DNA of 64,000 nt from Nitratireductor thuwali (GTDB taxonomy: Bacteria > Pseudomonadota > Alphaproteobacteria > Rhizobiales > Rhizobiaceae): positions 2,974,001 through 3,038,000 of the forward strand of contig NZ_CP030941.1 of the NCBI RefSeq assembly GCF_036621415.1, given 5' to 3'. Below are positions 56,957-64,000 of this stretch, piece after piece; position 1 is the stretch's first letter; the number at the start of each line of letters is the position of its first letter. A model generated the notes under the pieces. The model saw only the letters and a list, made by a program, of their open reading frames with translations, did no database searches and was not told the origin of the DNA. Made by a program: the position numbers and the translations under genes.

Positions 56957-56990
56957 ATTGAAAGTAAGGCAATTTTCCCTTACTTTCAAT
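56957..56990. promoter_or_regulatory. Perfect inverted repeat upstream of the antitoxin (autoregulatory operator candidate)
   Basis: Arms ATTGAAAGTAAGG (56957-56969) and CCTTACTTTCAAT (56978-56990) with 8 bases between. It fills the gap from the glcD stop codon (56992) to the antitoxin start (56936). AbrB-type antitoxins bind such palindromes, so toxin-antitoxin level could also tune glcE-glcF. The stem could also form in the glc transcript. Confidence 0.7.
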
Positions 56991-56991
56991 G

Positions 56992-58488
56992 TCAGAACCG
57001 CTCCAGCTCCGGAAACGGCACCCGGCCGCGGTGGATATGCATCCGCCCCAGTTCCGCGCAGCGGTGAAGCTGCGGGAACACCTTGCCGGGGTTGAGCAGA
57101 TGGTTCGGATCGAAGGCGCATTTGACGCGGATTTGCTGGTTGAGGTCGTCTTCGGTGAACATCTCCGGCATCAGGTCGCGCTTTTCCACGCCGACGCCGT
57201 GCTCGCCGGTCAGCACCCCGCCCACCTTGACGCAAAGCCGCAGGATATCGGCGCCGAAATCCTCGGCCCGCTCCAGTTCGCCCGGCTCGTTGGCGTCGTA
57301 GAGGATGAGCGGGTGCAGATTGCCGTCGCCCGCGTGAAACACATTGGCCACGCGCAGCCCGTATTTCTCCGACAGTTCGCGCATGCCCGCCAGAACGCGC
57401 GGCAGTTCCTTGCGCGGGATCGTGCCATCCATGCAGTAATAGTCCGGCGAGATGCGCCCCACCGCCGGAAAGGCGGCCTTGCGCCCGGCCCAGAAGGCGG
57501 CCCTTTCCTCGTCGGAATGGGAAACGCGGCTGGTGGTCGCGCCGTTATCGCCGGCGATCTTCTCCACCCGCCCGATCAGATGGTCGACCTCGGCCTGCGG
57601 CCCGTCGAGTTCCACGATCAGCAGCGCCTCCACGTCCAGCGGGTAGCCGGCATGCACGAAATCCTCCGCCGCGTGGATGGCCGGCCTGTCCATCATCTCC
57701 ATGCCGCCGGGAATGATGCCGGCGCCGATGATGTCGGCCACGCACTGCCCCGCCGCCTCGCTGGAGGGAAAGCCGATCAGCATCGCCCGCGCCGTTTCCG
57801 GCTTCTTGAGCACGCGCACGGTCACTTCCGTCACCACGCCCAGAAGCCCCTCGGATCCCGTCATCAGGCCCAGAAGGTCGTAGCCCTCGGCGTCCAGATG
57901 CTTGCCGCCCAGCCGGACGATGTCGCCATTGATCAGCACCATCTCGACGCCCAGGATGTTGTTCGTCGTCAGCCCGTATTTCAGGCAATGCACCCCGCCC
58001 GAGTTTTCCGCCACATTGCCGCCGATGGAGCAGGCGATCTGCGAGGAAGGGTCGGGCGCATAGTAAAAGCCTTCCTGCTCCACCGCATGGGTGATACCGA
58101 GATTGGTCACGCCGGGCTGCGCCACCACGGCGCGGTTGGCCAGATCGATATCGAGGATGCGGTTGAACCGGCTCATCACCAAAAGCACCGCATCCTCCAG
58201 CGGCAGCGCTCCGCCGGAAAGGGATGTGCCGGAGCCGCGGGGCACCACGCGGATATTTCGCTCGTTGCAATATTTGAGAATTCGCGCCACTTGGCGCGTC
58301 GTCTCCGGAAGCACCACCACCAGCGGCAACTGGCGATAGGCCGTCAGCCCGTCGCTCTCGAACACGCGCATCTCGTTGGCCGCGTCGACCACCCCTTCTC
58401 CCGGCACGATGACGCGCATGTCGGCGACGATCTCCTCGCGCCGCTTCATCGTGGCGGCATCGGCCTTCGGCATTACGGGTCCGGACAT
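56992..58488 (-). CDS. glcD: Glycolate oxidase catalytic subunit
   Basis: 498 residues from ATG 58488, chosen for the GGAG six bases upstream; a TTG at 58500 is possible. FAD-binding PCMH: VVPRGSGTSLSGGALP, QPGVTNLGITH, then CSIGGNVAENSGGVHCLKYG; the C-terminal domain has VFHAGDGNLHPLIL and GGVLTGEHGVGVEKR. Catalyses glycolate (or D-lactate) oxidation. First gene of the glc operon, divergent from the GntR/FadR regulator, with a dyad at its start. Confidence 0.95.
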   Translation of the reverse strand: MSGPVMPKADAATMKRREEIVADMRVIVPGEGVVDAANEMRVFESDGLTAYRQLPLVVVLPETTRQVARILKYCNERNIRVVPRGSGTSLSGGALPLEDAVLLVMSRFNRILDIDLANRAVVAQPGVTNLGITHAVEQEGFYYAPDPSSQIACSIGGNVAENSGGVHCLKYGLTTNNILGVEMVLINGDIVRLGGKHLDAEGYDLLGLMTGSEGLLGVVTEVTVRVLKKPETARAMLIGFPSSEAAGQCVADIIGAGIIPGGMEMMDRPAIHAAEDFVHAGYPLDVEALLIVELDGPQAEVDHLIGRVEKIAGDNGATTSRVSHSDEERAAFWAGRKAAFPAVGRISPDYYCMDGTIPRKELPRVLAGMRELSEKYGLRVANVFHAGDGNLHPLILYDANEPGELERAEDFGADILRLCVKVGGVLTGEHGVGVEKRDLMPEMFTEDDLNQQIRVKCAFDPNHLLNPGKVFPQLHRCAELGRMHIHRGRVPFPELERF

Positions 58489-58498
58489 GGCGCACTCC

Positions 58499-58523
58499 AA
58501 TTGGTAAAGGAAAATTACCGATT
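58499..58523. promoter_or_regulatory. Dyad at the glcD start region (FadR/GntR-type operator candidate)
   Basis: AATTGGTAA (58499-58507) and TTACCGATT (58515-58523) around AGGAAAA, matching at eight of nine positions. GGT...ACC spacing is the kind bound by FadR-subfamily GntR regulators, and such a regulator is encoded 220 bp away on the other strand. It overlaps the glcD ribosome binding region. Confidence 0.5.
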
Positions 58524-58741
58524 TGTTCCACGATAATCAACATCGTTCTGTCGATGCGGGCACGCCATCGCTATGCCGTTACGTTGCGGTCAAAGATCGT
58601 GCGGCCACCTTCTGTACCCGGGGCTTGCGGACTCTCTGGACTCAGGGCCGCGGGAAAAGGCCCATAGGCCAACCGGCAACGCCCATCCGTGCCGCGTACT
58701 GTGGACAAAACATTTGACCAAAAAGCGCTCCTGATCCTAGA

Positions 58742-59593
58742 ATGGCAATGAAATCTCGCTCCAGCGGTTCCGGCTCAGTGACCACGATTTTTACAAGAAT
58801 AGAGCATTCGCGCACCGCCGACGAGGTGACGCGCCAGATCGAGGCGCTGATCCTTGAAGGCGTCCTGCGCGACGGGGACCGCTTGCCGGCGGAGCGGGAG
58901 CTGGCCGCCGAGATGCAGGTCTCCCGCCCCATTTTGCGGGATGCGCTGAAGGCGCTGGAAGCGCGCGGCCTGCTCGTCACGCGCCAGGGCGGCGGCACTT
59001 TCGTCGGCAACATCGTCGGCGAGGTTTTCGCCAAGCCGATGCGCGAGTTGATCGCCACCCATCCCAAGGCGACCGCCGACTATCTGGAATACCGCCGCGA
59101 GGTGGAGGCCGTCGCCGCCGAGATGGCCGCCCGCCGCGCCACGCCCGCCGACAAGGCCTTGCTGGCCGGTCTCGTGGAGCGCATGCAAAAGGCCCATCGC
59201 AACGGCGACTTTGACATCGAGGTCGAGATCGACGCTGAGTTCCACAACGCCGTCAGCGAGTGCACCCACAATTTCGTGCTCATGCACACGCTGCGCTCGT
59301 GCTATCGGCTTTTGGCGGAGGGCGTGTTCTACAACCGCGCCAAGGTCTACGATCTGCCGGGCGCCCGCGAACAGCTTCTTGCCCAGCACCTGGCCATCTA
59401 CGAGGCCATCCGCGACGGCGATCCCGAGGCCGCGCGCGCCGCGGCGGTCAGCCACATCGCCTTTGTCGAGCGGGCCAGCGCGGAGGCCGAGCGCACCGGC
59501 GAGTGGGAACGCATCTCCGCCATGCGCCTGCGCCAGCGCTCCGAAAATTCCACCAAACCAGCCCGTAGTAGCAAGCGGTCCGCCGCGACCTAG
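58742..59593 (+). CDS. GntR-family regulator, FadR subfamily (LldR/GlcC-like)
   Basis: 283 residues from ATG 58742 (58748 also possible). Winged helix at about 24-92: DGDRLPAERELAAEMQVSRPILRDALKALEARGLL. The FCD effector domain (about 105-250) has EYRREVEAVAAEMAARRAT and metal-binding His/Asp positions (EIDAEFHNAVSECTHN, HLAIYEAIRDGD, and AAAVSHIAFVE). FCD regulators of this context respond to lactate or glycolate. Placed between glcD (divergent) and lutABC (22 bp downstream), it probably controls both. Confidence 0.9.
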   Translation: MAMKSRSSGSGSVTTIFTRIEHSRTADEVTRQIEALILEGVLRDGDRLPAERELAAEMQVSRPILRDALKALEARGLLVTRQGGGTFVGNIVGEVFAKPMRELIATHPKATADYLEYRREVEAVAAEMAARRATPADKALLAGLVERMQKAHRNGDFDIEVEIDAEFHNAVSECTHNFVLMHTLRSCYRLLAEGVFYNRAKVYDLPGAREQLLAQHLAIYEAIRDGDPEAARAAAVSHIAFVERASAEAERTGEWERISAMRLRQRSENSTKPARSSKRSAAT

Positions 59594-59615
59594 TAGCAAG
59601 CAACAGGATAGTCCA

Positions 59616-60389
59616 TTGTCTGAAAGCGACCACCAGCCCCCCCGCGTCGGCCTGTTCGTGACCTGCCTTGTCGACCTTTTCCGGCCCAGCGTCGGCTTTG
59701 CGTCGGTCAAGCTCCTGGAGGACGCCGGCTGCCGTGTCGAGGTACCCATGGCGCAGACCTGCTGCGGTCAGCCGGCCTATAATTCCGGCGACCGCACTGA
59801 TGCCATCGCCATCGCCAGGAACACGATCGAGACCTTCGAGGACTACGATTATATCGTCGCGCCGTCGGGCTCCTGCGCCGGCATGCTGAAGAAGCATTAC
59901 CCGGCGCTCTTCAAGGACGGCGACTGGCAGGACCGCGCCGAAGCTTTCTCGGCCAAGGTGCATGAGCTGATGAGCTTCCTCGTCGACGTGATGGGCATGG
60001 AGAAGGTCGCGGCCCGTCACGAGGGAACCGTCACCTATCACGATTCCTGCTCGGGCCTGCGCGAACTCAAGGTAAGGGACCAGCCGCGCCGCCTGCTCGC
60101 CACCGTCTCGGGTCTGAAGCTCAAGGAAATGCGCGACAGCGACGTGTGCTGCGGCTTCGGCGGCACTTTCTGCGTCAAATATCCCGACATCTCCAACAAG
60201 ATCGTCACGGAGAAGGCGGCCAATATCGACGCTTCGGGCGCCGAGACGCTTCTGGCCGGCGACCTCGGCTGCCTCATGAACATGGCCGGCAAGCTTCAGC
60301 GCGAAGGCAGCAGCGTCAGGGTGCGCCACGTCGCCGAGATTCTGGCCGGCCTCGACGACAAGCCGTCCATCGGCGGGGGGAAAAGCTGA
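59616..60389 (+). CDS. lutA: L-lactate utilisation protein LutA (iron-sulfur, CCG domains)
   Basis: 257 residues from a TTG at 59616 with AGGATAG ahead. Two CCG (cysteine-rich) domains: CLVDLFRPSVGFASVKLLED, then TCCGQPAYNSGD, and the second with HDSCSGLRELKV and CCGFGGTFCVK. Subunit of the LutABC complex that oxidises L-lactate to pyruvate. Starts 22 bp after the regulator stop; ends in a TGATG overlap with lutB. Confidence 0.93.
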   Translation: MSESDHQPPRVGLFVTCLVDLFRPSVGFASVKLLEDAGCRVEVPMAQTCCGQPAYNSGDRTDAIAIARNTIETFEDYDYIVAPSGSCAGMLKKHYPALFKDGDWQDRAEAFSAKVHELMSFLVDVMGMEKVAARHEGTVTYHDSCSGLRELKVRDQPRRLLATVSGLKLKEMRDSDVCCGFGGTFCVKYPDISNKIVTEKAANIDASGAETLLAGDLGCLMNMAGKLQREGSSVRVRHVAEILAGLDDKPSIGGGKS

Positions 60390-61825
60390 TGCAGATCACG
60401 TCACCCAGTTTCAAGAAGAACGCGCGCGGCGCGCTATCCAATGTCCAGTTGCAAAAGGCGCTCGGCAATGTGCGTCTGGGCTTCATCGACAAGCGCATCA
60501 AGGCGGTCGACGCGCTGCCCGAATTTGATGCGCTGCGCGATTCGGCCCGCGACATCAAGGACCACGCGCTGGCTCATCTCGATCTTTACCTGGAAGCCTA
60601 TGAGGAAAAGGTCACCGCGGCAGGCGGCAAGGTGCATTGGGCCGAAACGGCGGAGGATGCGCGCAAGGCCATCCTCGGCATTTGCCGGGCCGCCGGCGCC
60701 CGCACGGTCACCAAGGGCAAATCGATGATCACCGAGGAGATCGGCCTGAACGATTTCTTTGAGGAAAACGGTATCCGCCCCGTCGAGACCGATCTGGGCG
60801 AATACATCATCCAGCTCCGCGGCGAGCATCCCAGCCACATCATCGCCCCCGCCGTCCATCTCAACAAGGAGCAGGTGGAGGAGGATTTCAGACGGGTGCA
60901 CACCCATCTGCCCGAGGGCCGCGACCTGACCGAGCCCGAGACGCTCCTGGCGGAGGCGCGCCGTGTCCTGCGGGCGGAATATTTCGCCGCCGACGTGGGC
61001 ATCACCGGCGCCAATTTCCTTGTCGCCGAGAGCGGTACTTCCGTCATCGTCACCAATGAGGGCAATGGCGACCTCACCCAGACGCTGCCGAAGGTGCACA
61101 TCGTCGTCGCCTCGATCGAGAAGATCGTGCCGACGCTGGACGATGTGGGGCAGATCCTGCGCGTGCTCGCCCGCTCGGCCACGGGCCAGGACATGAGCGT
61201 CTACACCACCTTCTCCACCGGCCCGCGCCGGCCCGACGATCCCGACGGCCCGGAGGAATATCACGTCATCCTGCTCGACAACGGCCGCTCGTCCATGCTG
61301 GGCAGCGAGTTCCAGGACATGCTGCGCTGCATCCGCTGCGGCGCCTGCATGAACCATTGCCCCGTCTATCACGCGGTCGGCGGCCACGCCTATGGCTGGG
61401 TCTATCCGGGCCCCATGGGCGCGGTGCTCACCCCGTCGCTGATCGGTGTCGACAAGAGCGGCCACCTGCCCAACGCCTCCACCTTCTGCGGCCGCTGCGA
61501 GGCCGTCTGTCCCATGCGCATCCCGCTACCCAGGATGATGCGGCACTGGCGCGAGCGCGAATTCTCGCGCCGCCTCAACCCGGCGACCCAGCGCTACGGG
61601 CTGCGCGCCTGGGCCTGGTTCGCCCGCCACCCGAGGCTCTATCAACTGGCAACGTCGTTCGCCATTCCTGGCCTGTCCCTTCTGGCCGGCCGGCGCGGCA
61701 GGTTCGGCTATCTGCCCTTTGCCGGAGGCTGGACCAGGCATCGCGACCTGCCGGCCCCCGAAAGCAGGACCTTCATGCAGCAATGGCGCGACCGGGAAAC
61801 GCTGAAGCAGGGAGGTTCGGCATGA
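60389..61825 (+). CDS. lutB: L-lactate utilisation protein LutB (4Fe-4S)
   Basis: 478 residues from ATG 60389. A DUF162/LUD domain (about 60-300; TVTKGKSMITEEIGLNDFFE and ADVGITGANFLVAESGTSVI) is followed by two 4Fe-4S motifs, CIRCGACMNHCPVY and CGRCEAVCPMRIPL, and a C-terminal DUF3390-like part. Electron-transfer subunit of LutABC. Overlaps lutA by one base and lutC by four. Confidence 0.94.
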   Translation: MQITSPSFKKNARGALSNVQLQKALGNVRLGFIDKRIKAVDALPEFDALRDSARDIKDHALAHLDLYLEAYEEKVTAAGGKVHWAETAEDARKAILGICRAAGARTVTKGKSMITEEIGLNDFFEENGIRPVETDLGEYIIQLRGEHPSHIIAPAVHLNKEQVEEDFRRVHTHLPEGRDLTEPETLLAEARRVLRAEYFAADVGITGANFLVAESGTSVIVTNEGNGDLTQTLPKVHIVVASIEKIVPTLDDVGQILRVLARSATGQDMSVYTTFSTGPRRPDDPDGPEEYHVILLDNGRSSMLGSEFQDMLRCIRCGACMNHCPVYHAVGGHAYGWVYPGPMGAVLTPSLIGVDKSGHLPNASTFCGRCEAVCPMRIPLPRMMRHWREREFSRRLNPATQRYGLRAWAWFARHPRLYQLATSFAIPGLSLLAGRRGRFGYLPFAGGWTRHRDLPAPESRTFMQQWRDRETLKQGGSA

Positions 61826-62499
61826 GCGGCCGCGACGCGATCCTGGGCAAGGTGCGGGCCTCGCTCGGCGCGGCCGGCGACGATGCCGCTCGCAGAAGGA
61901 GCGTGGCCGGCCGCCTCGACGCCGCGCCCAAGGGCGTCATACCCGCCCGCGGCCAGCTCGGCGGCAAGGAGCGGATCGAGATGTTCTGCCAGATGGCGGA
62001 AAAGGTATCGGCCACCGTCAAGCGCGTGAAGAAGGATGCGAACGTGCCGGCCGCCGTGGTCGAATATCTGCGTTCGAAGAACCTGCCGGCCTCGGTGCGC
62101 ATGGGCGCGGATGAGCGGCTGGCGGCGATGCCCTGGGAAAAGGCCAGATCCCTCGAAGTCACGCACGGCCCGGCCGGGCCGGACGACGAGGTCGGCGTCA
62201 GCCACGCCTATGCCGGCGTGGCCGAGACCGGCACCGTTGCCCTTCACTCGGGCCAGGACAATCCGACCACTGTCAATTTCCTGCCCGAGCACCATATCGT
62301 TGTCGTCAAGGCCGGCGATATCGCCGGCGACTTGGAAGCGGTGTTCGACCGTCTCAGACAGACCTTCGGGAAGGGACAGATGCCAAGGACGCTCAATCTC
62401 GTCACGGGCCCCTCGCGTTCTGGCGACATCGAGCAGAAGCTGCTTTTGGGCGCCCACGGGCCGCGCGCCCTGCATCTGATCGTGGTCGATGAGGGGTGA
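61822..62499 (+). CDS. lutC: L-lactate utilisation protein LutC (LUD domain)
   Basis: 225 residues from ATG 61822 (GGAGG upstream), overlapping the lutB stop by four bases. LUD domain: VGVSHAYAGVAETGTVALHS and FLPEHHIVVVKAGDIAGDLE. Third part of the lactate oxidising complex; no cofactor motif of its own. The next gene starts within its last four codons. Confidence 0.92.
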   Translation: MSGRDAILGKVRASLGAAGDDAARRRSVAGRLDAAPKGVIPARGQLGGKERIEMFCQMAEKVSATVKRVKKDANVPAAVVEYLRSKNLPASVRMGADERLAAMPWEKARSLEVTHGPAGPDDEVGVSHAYAGVAETGTVALHSGQDNPTTVNFLPEHHIVVVKAGDIAGDLEAVFDRLRQTFGKGQMPRTLNLVTGPSRSGDIEQKLLLGAHGPRALHLIVVDEG

Positions 62500-63247
62500 C
62501 GGCGGCATTCACTTCGACGATGCATCCACGCCCGAGGGCATGCGCCTTTATGCCGTCGGCGATATTCACGGCCGTCACGATCTTCTGGTCGAGATGCACC
62601 GCCGCATCATGGCGCAGATCGTCGAGGACCGCCCCGCCGATTGGCGGCTGATCTACCTGGGCGACTATGTCGACCGGGGCGGGGCCGAAAGTGACGTCCT
62701 CGAGTTCCTGTCGCGCGTCACGCGCGAGGAGCCGCGCGTTGTCGCCCTGGCCGGCAACCACGATGTCGGACTGCTGGACTTTCTGGACCAGCCCGGCCTG
62801 GACGGGCTTTTCGTCAACAATGGCGGCGAGACGACGGCGCGGTCCTATGGCGTGGAGCCGGATTTCGGCTCGCATTCCGGCCTGATGCGCAGCCACGCCC
62901 GCCTGCTGCAGGCCATTCCCGAGGCCCATTTGAGGTTCCTGCGCAGCCTCTCATTCTCGGCCAGTCACGGCGACTTCTTCTTCTGCCATGCGGGCATTCG
63001 CCCCGGCGTGCCGCTCGAAGAGCAGTCGCCTCAGGATCTCGTCTGGATAAGGCAGAGTTTCCACCGTCATGCCGGCCTCCATCCGAAAGTCGTCGTCCAT
63101 GGCCACACGCCCGTCGCAGCGGCGGAGATCCTTCCCAACCGCGTCAATCTGGACACCGGCGCCTGGACGTCCGGTCGCCTGACGGCAATGATGTTCGAGG
63201 GGAAGCGAAAGAGGCTGCTGGAAGTCGTGCGCGGTTCTATTGGGTAA
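62489..63247 (+). CDS. Serine/threonine-type protein phosphatase / bis(nucleosyl)tetraphosphatase-like
   Basis: 252 residues from ATG 62489, overlapping lutC by 11 bases. PPP-family metallophosphoesterase: VGDIHGRHDLL (about 23-33), GDYVDRGG, GNHDVG, then HAGIRPG and HGHTPV. These fit PrpA/ApaH-like enzymes acting on phosphoproteins or Ap4A. Translational coupling to lutC is clear; a functional link with lactate oxidation is not. No signal peptide. Confidence 0.9.
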   Translation: MRGDGGIHFDDASTPEGMRLYAVGDIHGRHDLLVEMHRRIMAQIVEDRPADWRLIYLGDYVDRGGAESDVLEFLSRVTREEPRVVALAGNHDVGLLDFLDQPGLDGLFVNNGGETTARSYGVEPDFGSHSGLMRSHARLLQAIPEAHLRFLRSLSFSASHGDFFFCHAGIRPGVPLEEQSPQDLVWIRQSFHRHAGLHPKVVVHGHTPVAAAEILPNRVNLDTGAWTSGRLTAMMFEGKRKRLLEVVRGSIG

Positions 63248-63377
63248 ACGCAGTAATGCCGTAGCCGTCTGTCGTCGCCTGGGTTCCCGATGCGGTCGCC
63301 GCATAGATGCCGGCGCCGCTGGCTGCAACGGCGGTGAGCATCATCAGGGAAAGAACGGCAGCGCGCATGAGGCTCAT
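63237..63377 (-). CDS. Possible small exported peptide
   Basis: 46 codons from ATG 63377 (or 63368): a hydrophobic signal-like N-terminus (AAVLSLMMLTAVAASGAG) and a short Thr/Ala-rich end. It converges with and overlaps the phosphatase gene by 11 bases. The ribosome binding site is weak. Could be a real small secreted or membrane peptide; coding potential is modest. Confidence 0.35.
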   Translation of the reverse strand: MSLMRAAVLSLMMLTAVAASGAGIYAATASGTQATTDGYGITAFTQ

Positions 63378-63575
63378 TTGGGTTCTACTCGTTGGGCAAC
63401 AGCTTACGATACGGCAGGTTACGAAAACGTTCCGCGTATCGGGTTGAATGGCAGCGACTCGAGGTCGGAGACGACGCGCCAATTGCTGCTATTCCTAAAA
63501 AATGACAAGCCGGTTTCTGTTATTGTTCGTGACTTTTGCAATCCCGATGTGACTTGCCTGCAACTAGGGTCCCGC

Positions 63576-64000
63576 ATGCCTCTCCAGAACCGGGTCGATC
63601 CCTTCGGCGAAATCCACAGCACCCCGGCGCGCGGTCTCTTCACGGGCAATCGCGGCGTGATCCACGATCCCGATTCGCGCACGCTCCTGAAGCGGCGCTG
63701 GACGAGCCGTGCCTGGATCGTCTGCGAGTGCGCGTTCCGCGGCCGCAGCCGCGAGGTTATGGGCCGCAATGCCCCCCGCGGCGGCGCCGGCTGGACCGAG
63801 CTCTTCTTCCTCGACGAGGTGACCGCCCTGGCTGCCGGCCATCGCCCATGCTTCTACTGCCGCAGGGAACGGGCGAAACGGTTCAGCCGGTGCCTCGCGC
63901 AGGCCCTGCATCGCCCCGGCATTCGCGCTCCCGAGATCGACGCCCTGCTGCACGCCCAGCGATGGGCCTCGGCCGGAAGCCGCGAAACTGTGGAGCCGGA
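63576..64000 (+). CDS. Conserved protein of unknown function, cut by window end
   Basis: At least 141 codons from ATG 63576 with no stop before the edge. Distinctive stretches: RGLFTGNRGVIHDPDSRTLL, then KRRWTSRAWIVCECAFRGR, VMGRNAPRGGAGWTELFFLD, and HRPCFYCRRERAKRF, with paired Cys in two places. I recall a conserved rhizobial protein with this text but no assigned function. The CxC and CxxC pairs could bind a metal. Confidence 0.7.
   Translation, partial: MPLQNRVDPFGEIHSTPARGLFTGNRGVIHDPDSRTLLKRRWTSRAWIVCECAFRGRSREVMGRNAPRGGAGWTELFFLDEVTALAAGHRPCFYCRRERAKRFSRCLAQALHRPGIRAPEIDALLHAQRWASAGSRETVEP

Overview
The window reads as a chromosomal segment of a GC-rich alphaproteobacterium of the order Hyphomicrobiales (Rhizobiales), most like the Phyllobacteriaceae / Mesorhizobium-Brucella side. 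Reasons: an ICE-type Irr box, a tRNA-His with A at the discriminator position, a PdhS-like cytoplasmic kinase, an ScfR-type regulator divergent from isocitrate lyase, a phasin, a HrcA/CIRCE-controlled groESL, and short palindromic intergenic repeats of the kind common in rhizobia. No rRNA or replication gene is present to fix the genus, so this is inference from gene content.

Layout. 0-6.6 kb: a cut-off glutamine-synthetase-family gene with a MITE-like palindromic element abutting its start codon, an atypical receiver protein, aceA with a small downstream gene, the divergent ScfR-type regulator, a LysR regulator and a quinone-oxidoreductase-like dehydrogenase. 6.8-12.4 kb: a polyamine block (PuuA-like glutamine synthetase plus PotFGHI-type ABC transporter). 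12.4-19.7 kb: AsmA-like protein, acetoacetyl-CoA synthetase, a possible structured RNA, and a ferric-iron binding protein and permease (no ATPase) under an Irr box. 19.7-24.1 kb: PdhS-like kinase, phasin, tRNA-His.

24.1-40.8 kb looks accessory, lying between tRNA-His and panC/tRNA-Arg. It holds an IS91-like remnant, a GNAT enzyme, a complete ferric-siderophore operon (TonB receptor, binding protein, permease, ATPase, siderophore-interacting reductase) with a divergent AraC regulator, a decayed P-loop kinase fragment, and an unusual cassette: a sugar/glycerophosphate-type ABC transporter operonic with a metallophosphoesterase and a tyrosine-phosphatase-like enzyme, with a TetR gene upstream and a decayed second metallophosphoesterase beyond that.

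40.8-53.3 kb is mostly housekeeping: panC, tRNA-Arg, a sensor kinase, a TVP38 membrane protein coupled to a flavin disulfide reductase, DoxX, fumC, groESL, tag and an L,D-transpeptidase. 53.3-62.5 kb handles 2-hydroxy acids: glcD-[antitoxin-toxin]-glcE-DUF4870-glcF on the minus strand and a GntR/FadR regulator with lutABC on the plus strand. A VapBC-like toxin-antitoxin pair sits inside the glycolate oxidase operon. The window ends with a phosphoprotein-phosphatase-like gene, a possible small exported peptide and a cut-off conserved gene.

Together the genes describe a versatile aerobic heterotroph: glyoxylate shunt, PHB/ketone-body metabolism (phasin, acetoacetyl-CoA synthetase), polyamine use, lactate/glycolate oxidation, and two iron acquisition routes. 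The parts that look least described are the phosphatase-ABC cassette, the toxin-antitoxin pair built into glcDEF, and a family of hairpin repeats that supply stop codons or a C-terminal tail to neighbouring genes.
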